Below, piece by piece: positions 11,565 to 21,474 of a stretch of 64,000 nt of DNA (positions are counted from its first letter, which is position 1; every line of letters starts with the position of its first letter). The DNA is from Galaxea fascicularis (Eukaryota > Cnidaria > Anthozoa > Scleractinia > Euphylliidae): contig OX419343.1 in NCBI GenBank assembly GCA_948470475.1, positions 23,907,569 through 23,971,568 of the forward strand, in the 5' to 3' direction. The notes under the pieces were generated by a model. The model searched no databases, was not told the origin of the DNA, and saw nothing but the letters and a program-made list of their open reading frames with translations. The translations under genes were made by a program, and so were the position numbers.

Positions 11565-12832
11565 TTCGTTCGGTTATTGTACTTCACAGACTGGCATGAC
11601 CATGCAATTCCTTTATTTCTCGAAGCAAACGTCCTACCAATAACTTTTCTTTATTATGAATCGGTATCAACCTTAATGTATGATATCAATAATGATAAAG
11701 CCCCAACAAATATCAGGGGCACAAAACGACCAATTTGTTGAAAAATGTATTATTATACCCCAGTTAATAAAACTAAATTTTATTCAGGCATTTTCAGGTC
11801 TTTTTTTTTTTAATATTGCTGGGGAAAAAATATCTGTTCCTTTTTGCCAGCAAGACACACAAGATATTTCCCAGTCAGCTAGATAAAATTGGTTGGTTTC
11901 CCAGCCATGTGCAAATTGAGCAACCTCCCCAATAACAAAATTAAAAGACAATTTCCTATGTCGTAAGCCAAAATGGGCGTGGGGGGAGGGGGGGAAGGAG
12001 GAGGCAAAAATTTCTCACAAAAATCCAGATTTCGCCAGCCAGCAACACTCACACTGCTACCACACTTCAGTAATTACCAACCGAAACCATCAGCAGAAAG
12101 AAATTTGATAACCCCCTTCGGAAAGTAACTGATACTTTGCCAGCCAGCACAATACCTCGGGGGAACAGATAAAGTGAGGAACAGCTTTATTTTGTGTCCC
12201 TGAAATATTCTAAATTTATTTCAGAAAACGCGTAATATTAACTCATACAATACACGATCGGCTACATCTGGAAAGTTCGCTGTTAAAAGTTCTAGACTCG
12301 AAATACTAAACAATTCCTTTTCTCGACTCGGAGTAAAACTGTGGAATAAGATACCACGCTATATGACGGACCTTCCTAAAAAAACTTTCAAACGAGTTCT
12401 TCGCAAATTGTTATTTGATATTTTAGAAAAGGAGGATGACTATATTCCATAAATTCCCCATGATCATTAAAAAAGTAGTTATATAGATCCAGGTTTTAAT
12501 CTCTTTAATTAATGTTTGTTTTTCTTTCCTTTTCTTCATTGTATGTCAGTAAGCGCTGTGTTAACTAGATCTTCGTTTTATTTATTTATCTATTTATTCA
12601 TTATTATTATTATTATTATTTTATTTATTTATTTATTTTTGAAGATGTAATAATCTGCAAGGCTTGTTTTAATTTAAGGTTCTTTTTTTTTGTTTCTTAA
12701 GCTACTCATCTGAGTTGTATATGTATTTGTCTTGCCCCGCCACGACTAGCTTCTCAGCTATTTGCGGGGCAAACTACCCTTAACTTTCATATGTAAAGAT
12801 AAATAAAGTTGTTGTTGTTGTTTGTTGTTGTC
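11565..12832 (+). mobile_element. 5'-truncated CR1/L2-like LINE, 3' end
   Basis: The C-terminal piece of a non-LTR retrotransposon ORF2 is visible in two parts split by an inserted MITE. The first, near 11565-11707, contains YFTDWHDHAIPLFLEANVLP; the second, 12239-12451, contains LGVKLWNKIPRYMTDLPKK and ends at a TAA. Both are typical of the region after the reverse transcriptase in CR1/L2/Crack-type LINEs (family knowledge). A 3' UTR follows and ends in a (TTG)n tail at about 12803-12829. No catalytic part remains. Confidence 0.8.
11714..12202. mobile_element. hAT-like MITE inserted in the LINE
   Basis: The termini are CAGGGGCACAAAA on the left and TTTTGTGTCCCTG on the right, a 12/13 inverted match of the CAGRG type seen in hAT elements. 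It is flanked by aaatat at 11708-11713 and 12203-12208. It interrupts the LINE C-terminal coding region. The interior includes poly-G and no coding region. The 6-bp duplication is shorter than the usual 8 bp of hAT elements, so the superfamily is tentative. Confidence 0.65.
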
Positions 12833-13536
12833 ATTTATCATTAAAACGTTGTTGGGTTAAACCACTTGCATAATAGACAATAACGATCTCTCCTTCTCTC
12901 CTGATTGCCTCCAGTGCATCGACCGTGAATGACAGTCTCACACATTAGTCATTCACTATCGGGTGTATCTACAGAATTCACTTTGTAAGGGGGTGAAAGA
13001 AGAGATAGCTGTTTGATCATAGAGTTTGGAACAGAGAAGAACAGAAGAGATAGGAAGAAGTATTTCCATTAAACTAGATAAAACATTTTATGGAGAGTTT
13101 ATTGACTGATGACGGGAGAGGTTCTTTATTCGTATTTGCATTGTAGATTTTTTACACTCCCACGCAATGCAAACATGAGTAAAACTTACCAATAAACCTA
13201 GTAACGGTTTTAAAGTTCCCAGACGACGTACAGCACACTCGAATACAGAGAATTGACGAAACAAAACATTGTACGGTAGGTAGTTGTCGTGTCTTTTCCC
13301 GCTAATGATAATTATTTTAATGTATTTCTTTGTTTTATCGGTCACGTGATCTTTTAGTTTTTTTGATTAGTGCAGTCACGAAATTTTAAGCTTTGCTTTC
13401 CTTTGTTTTGCTTTCTTTCTCGTCCTTTGTGGATTTGTCTTGAAGCATTAACTGTTGCGGTTGCACGGTTGTTGTTGTATCGAGTAAAATAGGCCGAAGT
13501 ATTCCGCTTGTGGAGCGCTGAATGTGCGGTCGACGA
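12833..13536. repeat. GPCR spacer fragments
   Basis: No gene is visible. Stretches match spacer sequence at 8155-8290 and 9000-9150. A short piece (13245-13285) matches the GPCR 3' flank and is then interrupted by unrelated sequence up to about 14123, within which the MITE at 13537-14051 sits. Confidence 0.5.
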
Positions 13537-14051
13537 CAGACCTGCCAACCCCTGATAAAGGAAAATCTGGAGACCCATGAAAAAAAATCTGGAGATTCTA
13601 TAAAAAATAGTGAGATTCTATTTTTTTTTCCCGATCAAGATTAAACAAACCCCTTTTCCATCGAGGAAAGTCATTAACAGTTTATTTAAATGTTTTATTT
13701 ATTTATTTACAAAGACTACTGGGAAACTCAACATGGGAGACGCCTGGGAATTAGGCTTCGTTCCCAGGGCCTACTCCCCTTTCAAAGTGACGGACAGACA
13801 CGAAGAAAAACGATTAAGTTTATTGAACACGAGCGAAAATCACAGCTGGGTACAAAAAAGTAAGAACAGTGTTCTTCTTTATTAGTTTTTCAATTTATGG
13901 CACAAGCATTCCTCGTTAATTTCCCATTTTTATTCTGATTCAACAACATTTTTCCCAAAACCCGTGAGATTGAGGAGCCTTGTCGTGAGACCGTGAGAAA
14001 TGACAAAAAATCGTGAGACTCACGGCAGAACCGTGAGAGTTGGCAGGTCTG
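13537..14051. mobile_element. 515-bp MITE, TIR CAGACCTGCCAAC
   Basis: The left end is CAGACCTGCCAAC; the right end is GTTGGCAGGTCTG, its exact inverse. The direct flanks are cgacga at 13531-13536 and 14052-14057. The interior has internal gtgaga repeats and a chance ORF at 13610-13885 that I do not call. Confidence 0.7.
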
Positions 14052-14124
14052 CGACGATAATAAAGAACGACAAAGAACTAGAAGTTTTGTGGCTGTTCAT
14101 GTGTTGGATTTCCGTACATCACAA

Positions 14125-14203
14125 TAGTAGTTTCATAAACCGGTACACTGATAATTTTTACTGAAGATTTAGTGCTGATCTTTGTTGCTAAAACACCTTA
14201 AGA
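14125..14203 (-). pseudogene. 3' tail scrap of another GPCR unit
   Basis: About 80 bp match the 3' untranslated region and last codons of the GPCR units (tagtttcataaaccggtaca through gttgctaaaacacctta; compare 925-993). It ends abruptly at 14203, where unrelated sequence begins. It shows that a further receptor unit once stood here and was cut by insertion or deletion. Confidence 0.75.
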
Positions 14204-14295
14204 GTCACTGTCACAGAAAACCAGGCAGGGGTGAAAGATGGGGGTCGGCCAATTGACTTTCACCATTTAATGTCTGTCCGAAATGATAAAGAAGG

Positions 14296-14818
14296 ATGGT
14301 ATTTAGAGATTTCTCTGGTATTTACTTTCCTACTTTGACCACCCCCCTTGTTTTGGCCCTCATCGACCTCGAAGTCACGCTAAATATATGCCAAGTTTGA
14401 TGCTAAATAAAACACATTTCGCACCATTTCTGGGGACTCATGTCAGTCGTTTGTGTTGTTTATAATTACAGGTTATATAACGTTCTTCAAGCACAAAATT
14501 CCAACTTTTAAAAAAAGCGAATTTTTCTAAGATTTTCGAAATTTTGTGCCATGCGCGAAAATGGCGTATGCTAATTTTGACCCAATTTGAGAGTGACTTT
14601 TCTCAGAGGTGCGGCGTTTTTTTCCAACAGTCTCACGATAGTTTGCAAGTCTAACATCTCTACTACTAAAATCCGTGAACTTTAACTTGAGCCGTTAAAA
14701 TGTGTTTGCATGAACCATGCTAAATATTAGCAATGCACCGATGTTTTTCATGGCAACGTTTGTAAGTGGTTTCTTTATTTAAATCATTGAACGTCTCTCA
14801 ACTCTCGTAATTTATTGT
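14296..14818 (+). repeat. left inverted-repeat arm around the gypsy element
   Basis: This arm matches the reverse complement of 19940-20398 over nearly its full length, for example actttcctactttgaccacc here and ggtggtcaaagtaggaaagt at 20340. An 80-bp block at about 14551-14631 is absent from the right arm. No coding sequence. Confidence 0.85.
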
Positions 14819-15515
14819 CATATTATAACTCATTACCGTTAGAATGCTGTTCACGATTTAAACACAACAGACTCGATATCTCACATTCTCTAAAATAAAA
14901 TAAGTTGCGATACCGCGAACAGTAGCCCAAGTTCCCGCGAGGTTATAGCAGCTTATTTTCTCAGAATAAAATGGTCGGCCTTGGCTAAAATTTACTATTT
15001 TGGTATACAGAGCATTATCTTACTCTGATCTAACGTCAAAGTATTGTCTTTTAATTCGAAATAATCAAGATTGGCGGTCAATCGTACAGGGGATCGATTA
15101 TCGATGGCGATTACGTTGCACGACATCAACAAGTGTTCAATTTTTATGATGTCACGCAAGGAGCGTTTGTTGGCGAAACTATCGATTCAAACACTATAAC
15201 ACTGTAATACATGGAATTGCCAGGAAAGGAGTATAATCATTTGCAATTTACAAATCCCTGCAGAAAAAAAAAAACTCTGGTATCTGACTAACTGTGTATA
15301 TCACACAAAACAGTCACCATTTCCCGGACGGTATTCCACAATTATTCTATGATGTAGACCTTGAGGGTTTTTTAAGATAGCAGAAGTTCCGCAGAGGCGA
15401 AAGTTGCTTATTTTACAAGCCCTAAGTTTTTGTCTCGGGAGAAGCGGTTTCCAGAGGAGTTGAATTTCCTGTCTCTTACTGAGAATTGCTCTTCTCCTCC
15501 AAGTGAACTGGGAGA
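14819..15515. other. no gene seen between arm and gypsy pol
   Basis: About 700 bp with no supported gene. The 3' LTR of the gypsy element would be expected here, but I found no copy of the 154-bp 5' LTR. The 94-codon frame at 15301-15585 on minus runs out of the end of pol and has no domain. Confidence 0.4.
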
Positions 15516-18392
15516 TCAGTTTCCGCACGTTGCATGACCGGTGTGTCCGATGGCCGAAGCTGAGGCAGAGGAACACTTGCACCAAAACTGCTTTGTTGAA
15601 CGGGGTCTAGAACAGTGTTCCGAGATTCCTCTACGTACGTCGTTTCCTTTAGAGACCGCGCTATCCATCGTATCCCGTCTCAAGTGATCCAAATGCCGCT
15701 TCCAAACTCGACCATCCTTCAGGACTACTACGTAAGACGTCGGTCCACTCCGTTCTGCTACGGAACCTGACCACCATGTGTGTTCTTTCCGAAGGTCTTT
15801 CACCAGGACTCTGTCACCCGGGTAGAATTCTCTGAACTTAGTGTGCACATCGTACGTTGCTTTCTGCTTAGCCTGTGACACCATTACATTCTCTCCTACA
15901 TTCGGGCGAAGAAGAGTAAATCGAGTGCGTAGCTCGCGCCCCAGGTACAGACTAGCTGGTGTTCTGCCAGTGGTAGGATGTCCTGTTGAGCGATAGGACA
16001 ACAGAAAATTGGCAATTCGTTGCTGAATCGACAGTTTACTGCCTTTGCAAGCCTTCATGTGGTTCTTGAAGGACTGAACCATCCTTTCTGCCAAACCGTT
16101 GCTGGCTGCGTGATAGGGAGCAACGCGTACGTGTTTTACGCCATTGACCTTTAAGAAGTGGGCAAATTCTTCGCTGCGAAACTGTGGACCATTGTCACTT
16201 ACACACTGCAATGGCAATCCGTATTTGGCGAATAGTTCGCGTAATATGGTTATGGTTGCTGAAGCAGACGTGTTCCGCTGCATGAAGTAAATCTCAGGCC
16301 AGCGAGAATGTGCATCAACGACAATGAAATAATGCCCGTTTTCGTCTTCGGCATAATCAATGTGGACTCGGTGCCAGGGGTTACTCGGCCATAGCCATGG
16401 GGTTAAAGGAGCTACAGCAGGTGGTCTCCTCACTTGCTGACAGCTGGTACAACTTCTTACAGCTTTGCTCAACTTCATGGTCAATGTTCGGCCACCATAA
16501 GAAACTACGTGCCAACTCTTTCATTCGTACGATGCCTGGGTGACCTATGTGCAACTCTTCCAGTATATCCTCCTGATACCGGGTAGGTATGATTACTCTT
16601 AGCCCCCACAGCAGACCATCTTGCTCAACAGACAACTCGAAACGGCGGTTGAAGAAAGGTTGCAGGCGCAGATCTTCCACGTGCTGTGGCCATCCTTGTT
16701 TGACAAACTCTAACACCCTGGATAGTACCGGGTCTACTCGAGTAGCGTGATTTATCTCCTTGTGCGTAATCGGTAACGAGTCAATCAGTCTTTCTTCCAC
16801 CCTAAAGATAGCACCCTCTTCGTTAGACATGGAAGACAAGGGCAGTCGTGACAGCGCGTCAGCCACTGCATTTTGCTTGGACGGAACAAATCTGATGCTG
16901 TAGTTAAAGGCTGACAGAATAATGGCCCAACGCTGAAGACGCATAGCTGCAAGCGAGGGGATTGCTGTCTTAGGACCAAAAATTCGCTCCAGTGGCTTAT
17001 GATCCAGTTAGAATCGTGAAGTGACGCCCGTACAGGTACAAGTGGAAACGTTTCAGTCCAAACATAATTGCCAGCGCCTCTTTGTCTATCTGCCCGTAGC
17101 GTTTTTCGTGTTCGTTCCGAGTACGCGACGCATAAGCAATCGGGCGTCGGTTGCCATTGGGATAAACATGCATTATTACAGCGCCCAACCCATACGGAGA
17201 GGTCCACCGACAGTTCCACAGGAAGTTTTGGGTCGTAATGCGTTAGGGCACATTTTACCGCGCAGAAGGCCTTATGGCAGCCTGGCGACCAGTTCCAAGG
17301 CGTGTTCCCTAAGAGCTCGTATAGGGGATGAGCGAGCGTGGACAACTTGGGTATGAAGTTGGTCAATGCGGCTACCATTCCCAAGAAGGAACGAAGTTCG
17401 GTGACGTTTCCAGGGGTAGGTGCCTCCTTGATGGCCTGGACCTTTTCGTCGGTCGGTTGAAGACCATGCTCTGAAAAACGCAGCCGAAAGTCTACCACAG
17501 AAGGTGCCATAAACACACACTTCGGTAATTTGACTCGCAATCCAAACTTCTTAAACTGCATAAAAACGGCTTCCAAATTCCTCCAATGCTCCTCGTCGTT
17601 CGAGCCACCCACTAACAGATCGTCCATAATCACACAAGTTCCGTCAAGTCCTGCTAGCACTTGCTCAATGAAACGCGGCCAAATGGCTGGGCTGGAGGAA
17701 ATCCCAAACGGTAAGCGTGTATAACGGAATAAGCCCTTGTGGGTGTTAATCGTACACAGTTTTTGTGTCTCTTCGTCTAGAACCAATTGCTGATACGCAC
17801 TTCACAGATCAACCTTCGTAAATTTCTTCCAAGACGATACCCGTCCTCTTATTTCTTCCAACGTTGGAATCGGAAACTGCTCCGTTTGAATTGCTGGGTT
17901 GACTGTGCCCTTGTAATCTCCACAAATCCGAACTGACCCATCAGTTTTAGGCACTCACCTCCACCGGTTTAAGAACTCCTTCATTTTCCATGCGCTTAAG
18001 TTCCTCCTCCACGGCGGGACGTAGGACATAAGGCACTGCGCGGGCCCTCTGAAACACAGGCGTTACGTTTTCCTTCAGGTGCAATTTTTTAAATTTTTTT
18101 TATTACAATTGAATACTAACACTACTTGGAAACAATTAATAACATTTCTACCACAGTTAACACAAACTAACGGTACTTACGGAACAATACTGCACTACTT
18201 GCATTACACTATTTACAGAATGGTAACAATTATCTTTATGACATGTTTTAAAACGTAAATAAAATTAACAGCTACAAACAAGACTGTGTCTGCGTCAGGT
18301 GCAATTTTGCTGTCACCCCCTGGACCGTTCCTAACTCCGGTTTAAAGATCTCAGCATACTGTTGCTTAAGAAGTTCGATCCGTGGATCGTTA
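15516..18392 (-). pseudogene. pol: Ty3/gypsy pol: reverse transcriptase, RNase H, integrase; frameshifted
   Basis: Decayed polyprotein spread over several frames, reading right to left. The RT N-terminus (about 18070-17800, with the PVFQRARAVPY and RPAVEEELKRMENEGVLKP regions) carries stops. The RT core at 17786-17200 has LPFGISSSPAIW and VIMDDLLVGG, a variant of the YxDD catalytic box. An RNase H/tether region at 17188-16850 has YASRT and DALSRLP. The integrase zinc-binding HHCC region (HIGHPGIVRMKELARSFLWWP, 16570-16490) runs into a frame change. The integrase core at 16484-15516 has Asp in HIDYAED, Asp in VSDNGPQF and Glu in GLAERMVQSFKNH. RT and integrase would copy and insert the element; this copy cannot make a continuous protein. 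Confidence 0.9.
18089..18294 (-). mobile_element. retrotransposed fragment inside gypsy, 14-bp target duplication
   Basis: About 206 bp of unrelated AT-rich sequence are flanked by tcaggtgcaatttt at 18075-18088 and 18295-18308. Read on the minus strand it ends in an AATAAA signal and an A-rich tail next to the left duplication. This is the hallmark of LINE-mediated insertion of a polyadenylated RNA or a severely 5'-truncated LINE. I do not recognise the source transcript. It splits the gag-pol junction. Confidence 0.8.
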
Positions 18393-19676
18393 TCATGACC
18401 GACCGAAAACTGACCATTGGTCGATGGGAAGGTTTTTCCAGTCAAAGCGAATTTTCATCATCCACGATCTTCCGAGCAAAGGAGGGGCGTACCGTTCTGC
18501 ACGAACAACGAGTAGTGGCAGTGTTGCCTGCTGCCCGTTGTAGTTCACGTCAACTAGAATCTGTCCTGCAATGTCCAGCGGTGTGCCGGCATAAGCATGG
18601 AATGATCTTTGCACTGGCTGCAGTGCAAGGTACTTAAAATACCGCTCGGAATCTGCGTAATTTAGGATTGAAGCTGCCGCTCCCGTGTCTACTGCCATAA
18701 GGAATTCCACTTCTTCAATCTGCACAGGGACCTTCAATGCAGGTGCTGAAAGTCCTGCCTTGCATGGCTCGGATTTTTGGTTCTCCTCCAGGGTAGAAAT
18801 GGACCCCAGAAATTCATCTCCCGCGTAATCCAGCACCCCCGCCTCAGAATCCTGCTCCGTGTGATGGACATGCTGTTTGCTCGCCATTTTCCTCAATGGT
18901 TTCCCACTGGGACACTCAGACTTTAAATGACCCGTCAAATGGAAGTTAAAACACTCAGAATTCTTGTATTTGCAGTTATCTGGGGTGTGATTGGTTAATC
19001 CGCAACGAAAACATCGCTTCCTTTGGTTCTCTGTCGGCCGAGGCTGTTTTTCACGAAAGCCGTGACGTCGACCCGACGAACTACCGCGTGACCACGCGTT
19101 GTCACGCTTAACCTGGTTTACACTCGATGAATGTTCACCTTGACTATTCGCTCCAAGGTGCCGTGCATCTTTCTGTGCTATTTCTTGGGCGATTGCAGCG
19201 TCCACTGCTTCTTGAAAAGTGAAGTTGGCCGATAATAATTTCCGCTTAATCTGCTCCGAACGAAGCCCGCAAATGAAACGATCACGTAGACTATCGCTTA
19301 ACTGCTCGTTGGTGAATTCACACGTTCCCGCGAGACTTTTTAACTCTCTTACAAATTCGACAATGCTTTGCCCTGCTTTCTGGGTTGCCGAGTGAAATCT
19401 GTACCGCTCCGCGATCTTCAGGCGTGTTGGCTTGAAATGCCCACCCAGCAGCGTAGCAAGCTGATCAAAGGTCTTCGTGTTCGGCGCGTCCGGGAATGAT
19501 AAATCCTTCAACACTCGATAAACAGCACTTCCAATAGATGTTAAGAGTAGAGCTCTTCGTTTAGCGGCATTGTCCGAGTCGTTCTTTATATCGTAGGCGG
19601 TAAAATATTCCTGCAGTCGTTCGAGATAACTCTCGATATCTTCAGACTCAGCATTGAAAGGAGGTCTGCTCGCCAT
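18393..19676 (-). CDS. gag: Ty3/gypsy gag with zinc knuckles and aspartic protease, open frame
   Basis: 427 codons, the only uninterrupted frame of the element. The N-terminal 150 residues are of retrotransposon-gag (capsid) type, including ERYRFHSATQKAGQSIVEFV. A CCHC zinc knuckle begins CFRCGLTNHTPDNC near residue 222. A second knuckle follows immediately with Cys replaced by Phe (CFNFHLTGHLKSEC). The retropepsin motif is DTGAAAS near residue 330. Gag packages RNA; the protease cuts the polyprotein. The start ATG (19674-19676) follows a leader with a likely primer-binding region. The frame ends where pol decay begins. It is intact as read, but the element is not autonomous. Confidence 0.88.
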   Translation of the reverse strand: MASRPPFNAESEDIESYLERLQEYFTAYDIKNDSDNAAKRRALLLTSIGSAVYRVLKDLSFPDAPNTKTFDQLATLLGGHFKPTRLKIAERYRFHSATQKAGQSIVEFVRELKSLAGTCEFTNEQLSDSLRDRFICGLRSEQIKRKLLSANFTFQEAVDAAIAQEIAQKDARHLGANSQGEHSSSVNQVKRDNAWSRGSSSGRRHGFREKQPRPTENQRKRCFRCGLTNHTPDNCKYKNSECFNFHLTGHLKSECPSGKPLRKMASKQHVHHTEQDSEAGVLDYAGDEFLGSISTLEENQKSEPCKAGLSAPALKVPVQIEEVEFLMAVDTGAAASILNYADSERYFKYLALQPVQRSFHAYAGTPLDIAGQILVDVNYNGQQATLPLLVVRAERYAPPLLGRSWMMKIRFDWKNLPIDQWSVFGRS

Positions 19677-19785
19677 GTTGTTTACTTCTGGTTGAGCTGA
19701 TGTCGAAGATCTAACAACAAGATTCCCACGTGCTTCTCCGTTCGTTGGCGAAGCTTCTTCGTTCTCCAGTTTACCTCGTCGCCAC

Positions 19786-19939
19786 TGTAACGTATTGCGT
19801 CGTTCCGTAAATATTCAACCAGAGGAGAAGATAAACTCAGCCAACATTTATTCGAACAATTCAGCGTAGCCCGAAAATACAATCTACCGCCAAAAGCCCG
19901 CCTTACATCAAAACGAGGTTAGTTACATCATACACCACA
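19786..19939 (-). repeat. putative 5' LTR of the gypsy element
   Basis: A 154-bp segment starts TGTGGTG and ends CGTTACA on the minus strand (TG...CA boundaries). It is followed at once by GTGGCGACGAGG, a plausible primer-binding leader of Mag/SURL-type gypsy elements (family knowledge), then 109 bp of leader to the gag ATG. No second copy was found at the 3' side, so this is a prediction from structure only. Confidence 0.5.
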
Positions 19940-20398
19940 ACAATAAATTACGAGAGTTGAGAGACGTTCAATGATTTAAATAAAGAAACCACTTACAAAC
20001 GTTGCCATGAAAAACATCGGTGCATTGCTAATATTTAGCATGGTTCATGCAAACACATTTTAACGGCTCAAGTTAAAGTTCACGGATTTTAATAGTAGAG
20101 ATGTTAGACTTGCAAACTATCGTGAGACTGTTAGGCACAAAATTTCGAAAATCTTAGAAAAATTCGCTTTTTTAAAACGTTGGAATTTTGTGCTTGAAGA
20201 ACGTAATATAACCTGTAATTATAAACAACACAAACGACTGACATGAGTCCCCAGAAATGGTGCGAAATGTGTTTTATTTAGCATCAAACTTGACATATAT
20301 TTAGCGTGACTTCGGGGTCGATGAGGGCCAAAACAAGGGGGGTGGTCAAAGTAGGAAAGTAAATACCAGAGAAATACCTAAATACCATCCTACTCCAT
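19940..20398 (-). repeat. right inverted-repeat arm around the gypsy element
   Basis: Reverse complement of 14296-14818 apart from an 80-bp block present only on the left. The arm abuts the proposed LTR with no gap. The arms are probably ends of an older palindromic element that the gypsy copy entered, or products of a local inversion. Confidence 0.85.
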
Positions 20399-21455
20399 AA
20401 AATGCGTCATCCAGTTCAATGCAAATACTTCCTCTGATGTCTTCTGTTCTTGTCTGTTCTAAACTCTATGATCAAACGTCTATCTCTCCTTTCACCGCGG
20501 AAGATACATCAAACGTTAAACACATTTTAATTTGCCGCGGGTATTTTACAGGCTAGACACCATGGCTTCAGTAGCTTGCTTCTAGAAAAAAAAGATAATT
20601 TATCGAATACAGAAAGGCCAATCTCTTGGAGTTATCATTTTTAGACCAAGCTTATTTTGTGGTAGCTTAGTTTAATGCATTGTTTGAACAGAACACTCGC
20701 CATCAAGGAATGGCGATCATAAAGGAGTAAGACTATCAATCGACTCGTCCCAATAGCAAGATAAGAATACCACACAAATTAATGCGTTTAGCTAAGCTGA
20801 AGGCCTTTCGTTGGGCACTATGGCCATGTGGTAGCGAGCATTACCCCTTTAAATCTACCAAATAAAGTTTCTTGAGCCTGGGTATTAGCTATGCCATGCT
20901 TATGAGGCCTAACAAGGCCGAAACAGGTGTCCATGATTGCTAATGCTTGGGCTCCAACTTTATTTAGATTAAGGGGCAATGCCCGCTAGCATGGGGCCGT
21001 AGTAACCAATGAGTGACCAATGAGTGATTCTCAGCTTACATAGACACAGTAGTTTGTGAGGTGTTCGTGTCACTCTAAGCCACATCTGCCACAATCTTCA
21101 CATTTTCATAAATTTTAAACAATCGTTTGTTCACAACATGATAGCAAATTTGGCGATCGGTTCGCTTCGTATATTTAGGTAACATAAACTATTTTGGACA
21201 GTATGGCCGGCCTTAACTTACTAATACAACTTTGTATGGTTGTCAATGCCTTTCAGAATAAACGCTCTTTCATGAGGTTTTACCGACGCTTACCACGCTT
21301 CCCTACTACAAAGTGAATTCTGTAGATACACCTGCTAGTGAACTGTGACTGACTAGTGTGACTGTCATTCACGGTCGATGCACTAGAGGCAATCAGGAGA
21401 GAAGAAGAGATCGTTATTGTCCATTATGCAAGTGGTTTTACCCAAGAACGTTTCC
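20399..21455 (-). repeat. GPCR spacer block, inverted copy
   Basis: No gene. The block is the reverse complement of 8145-9095, in unbroken order, from aaaatgcgtcatccagttcaa (near 9080) to ccaagaacgtt (near 8165). The match stops at 21455, only 20 bp before the end of the Polinton polymerase frame. Confidence 0.75.
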
Positions 21456-21474
21456 ACAGTTCAGTATCTACAGT

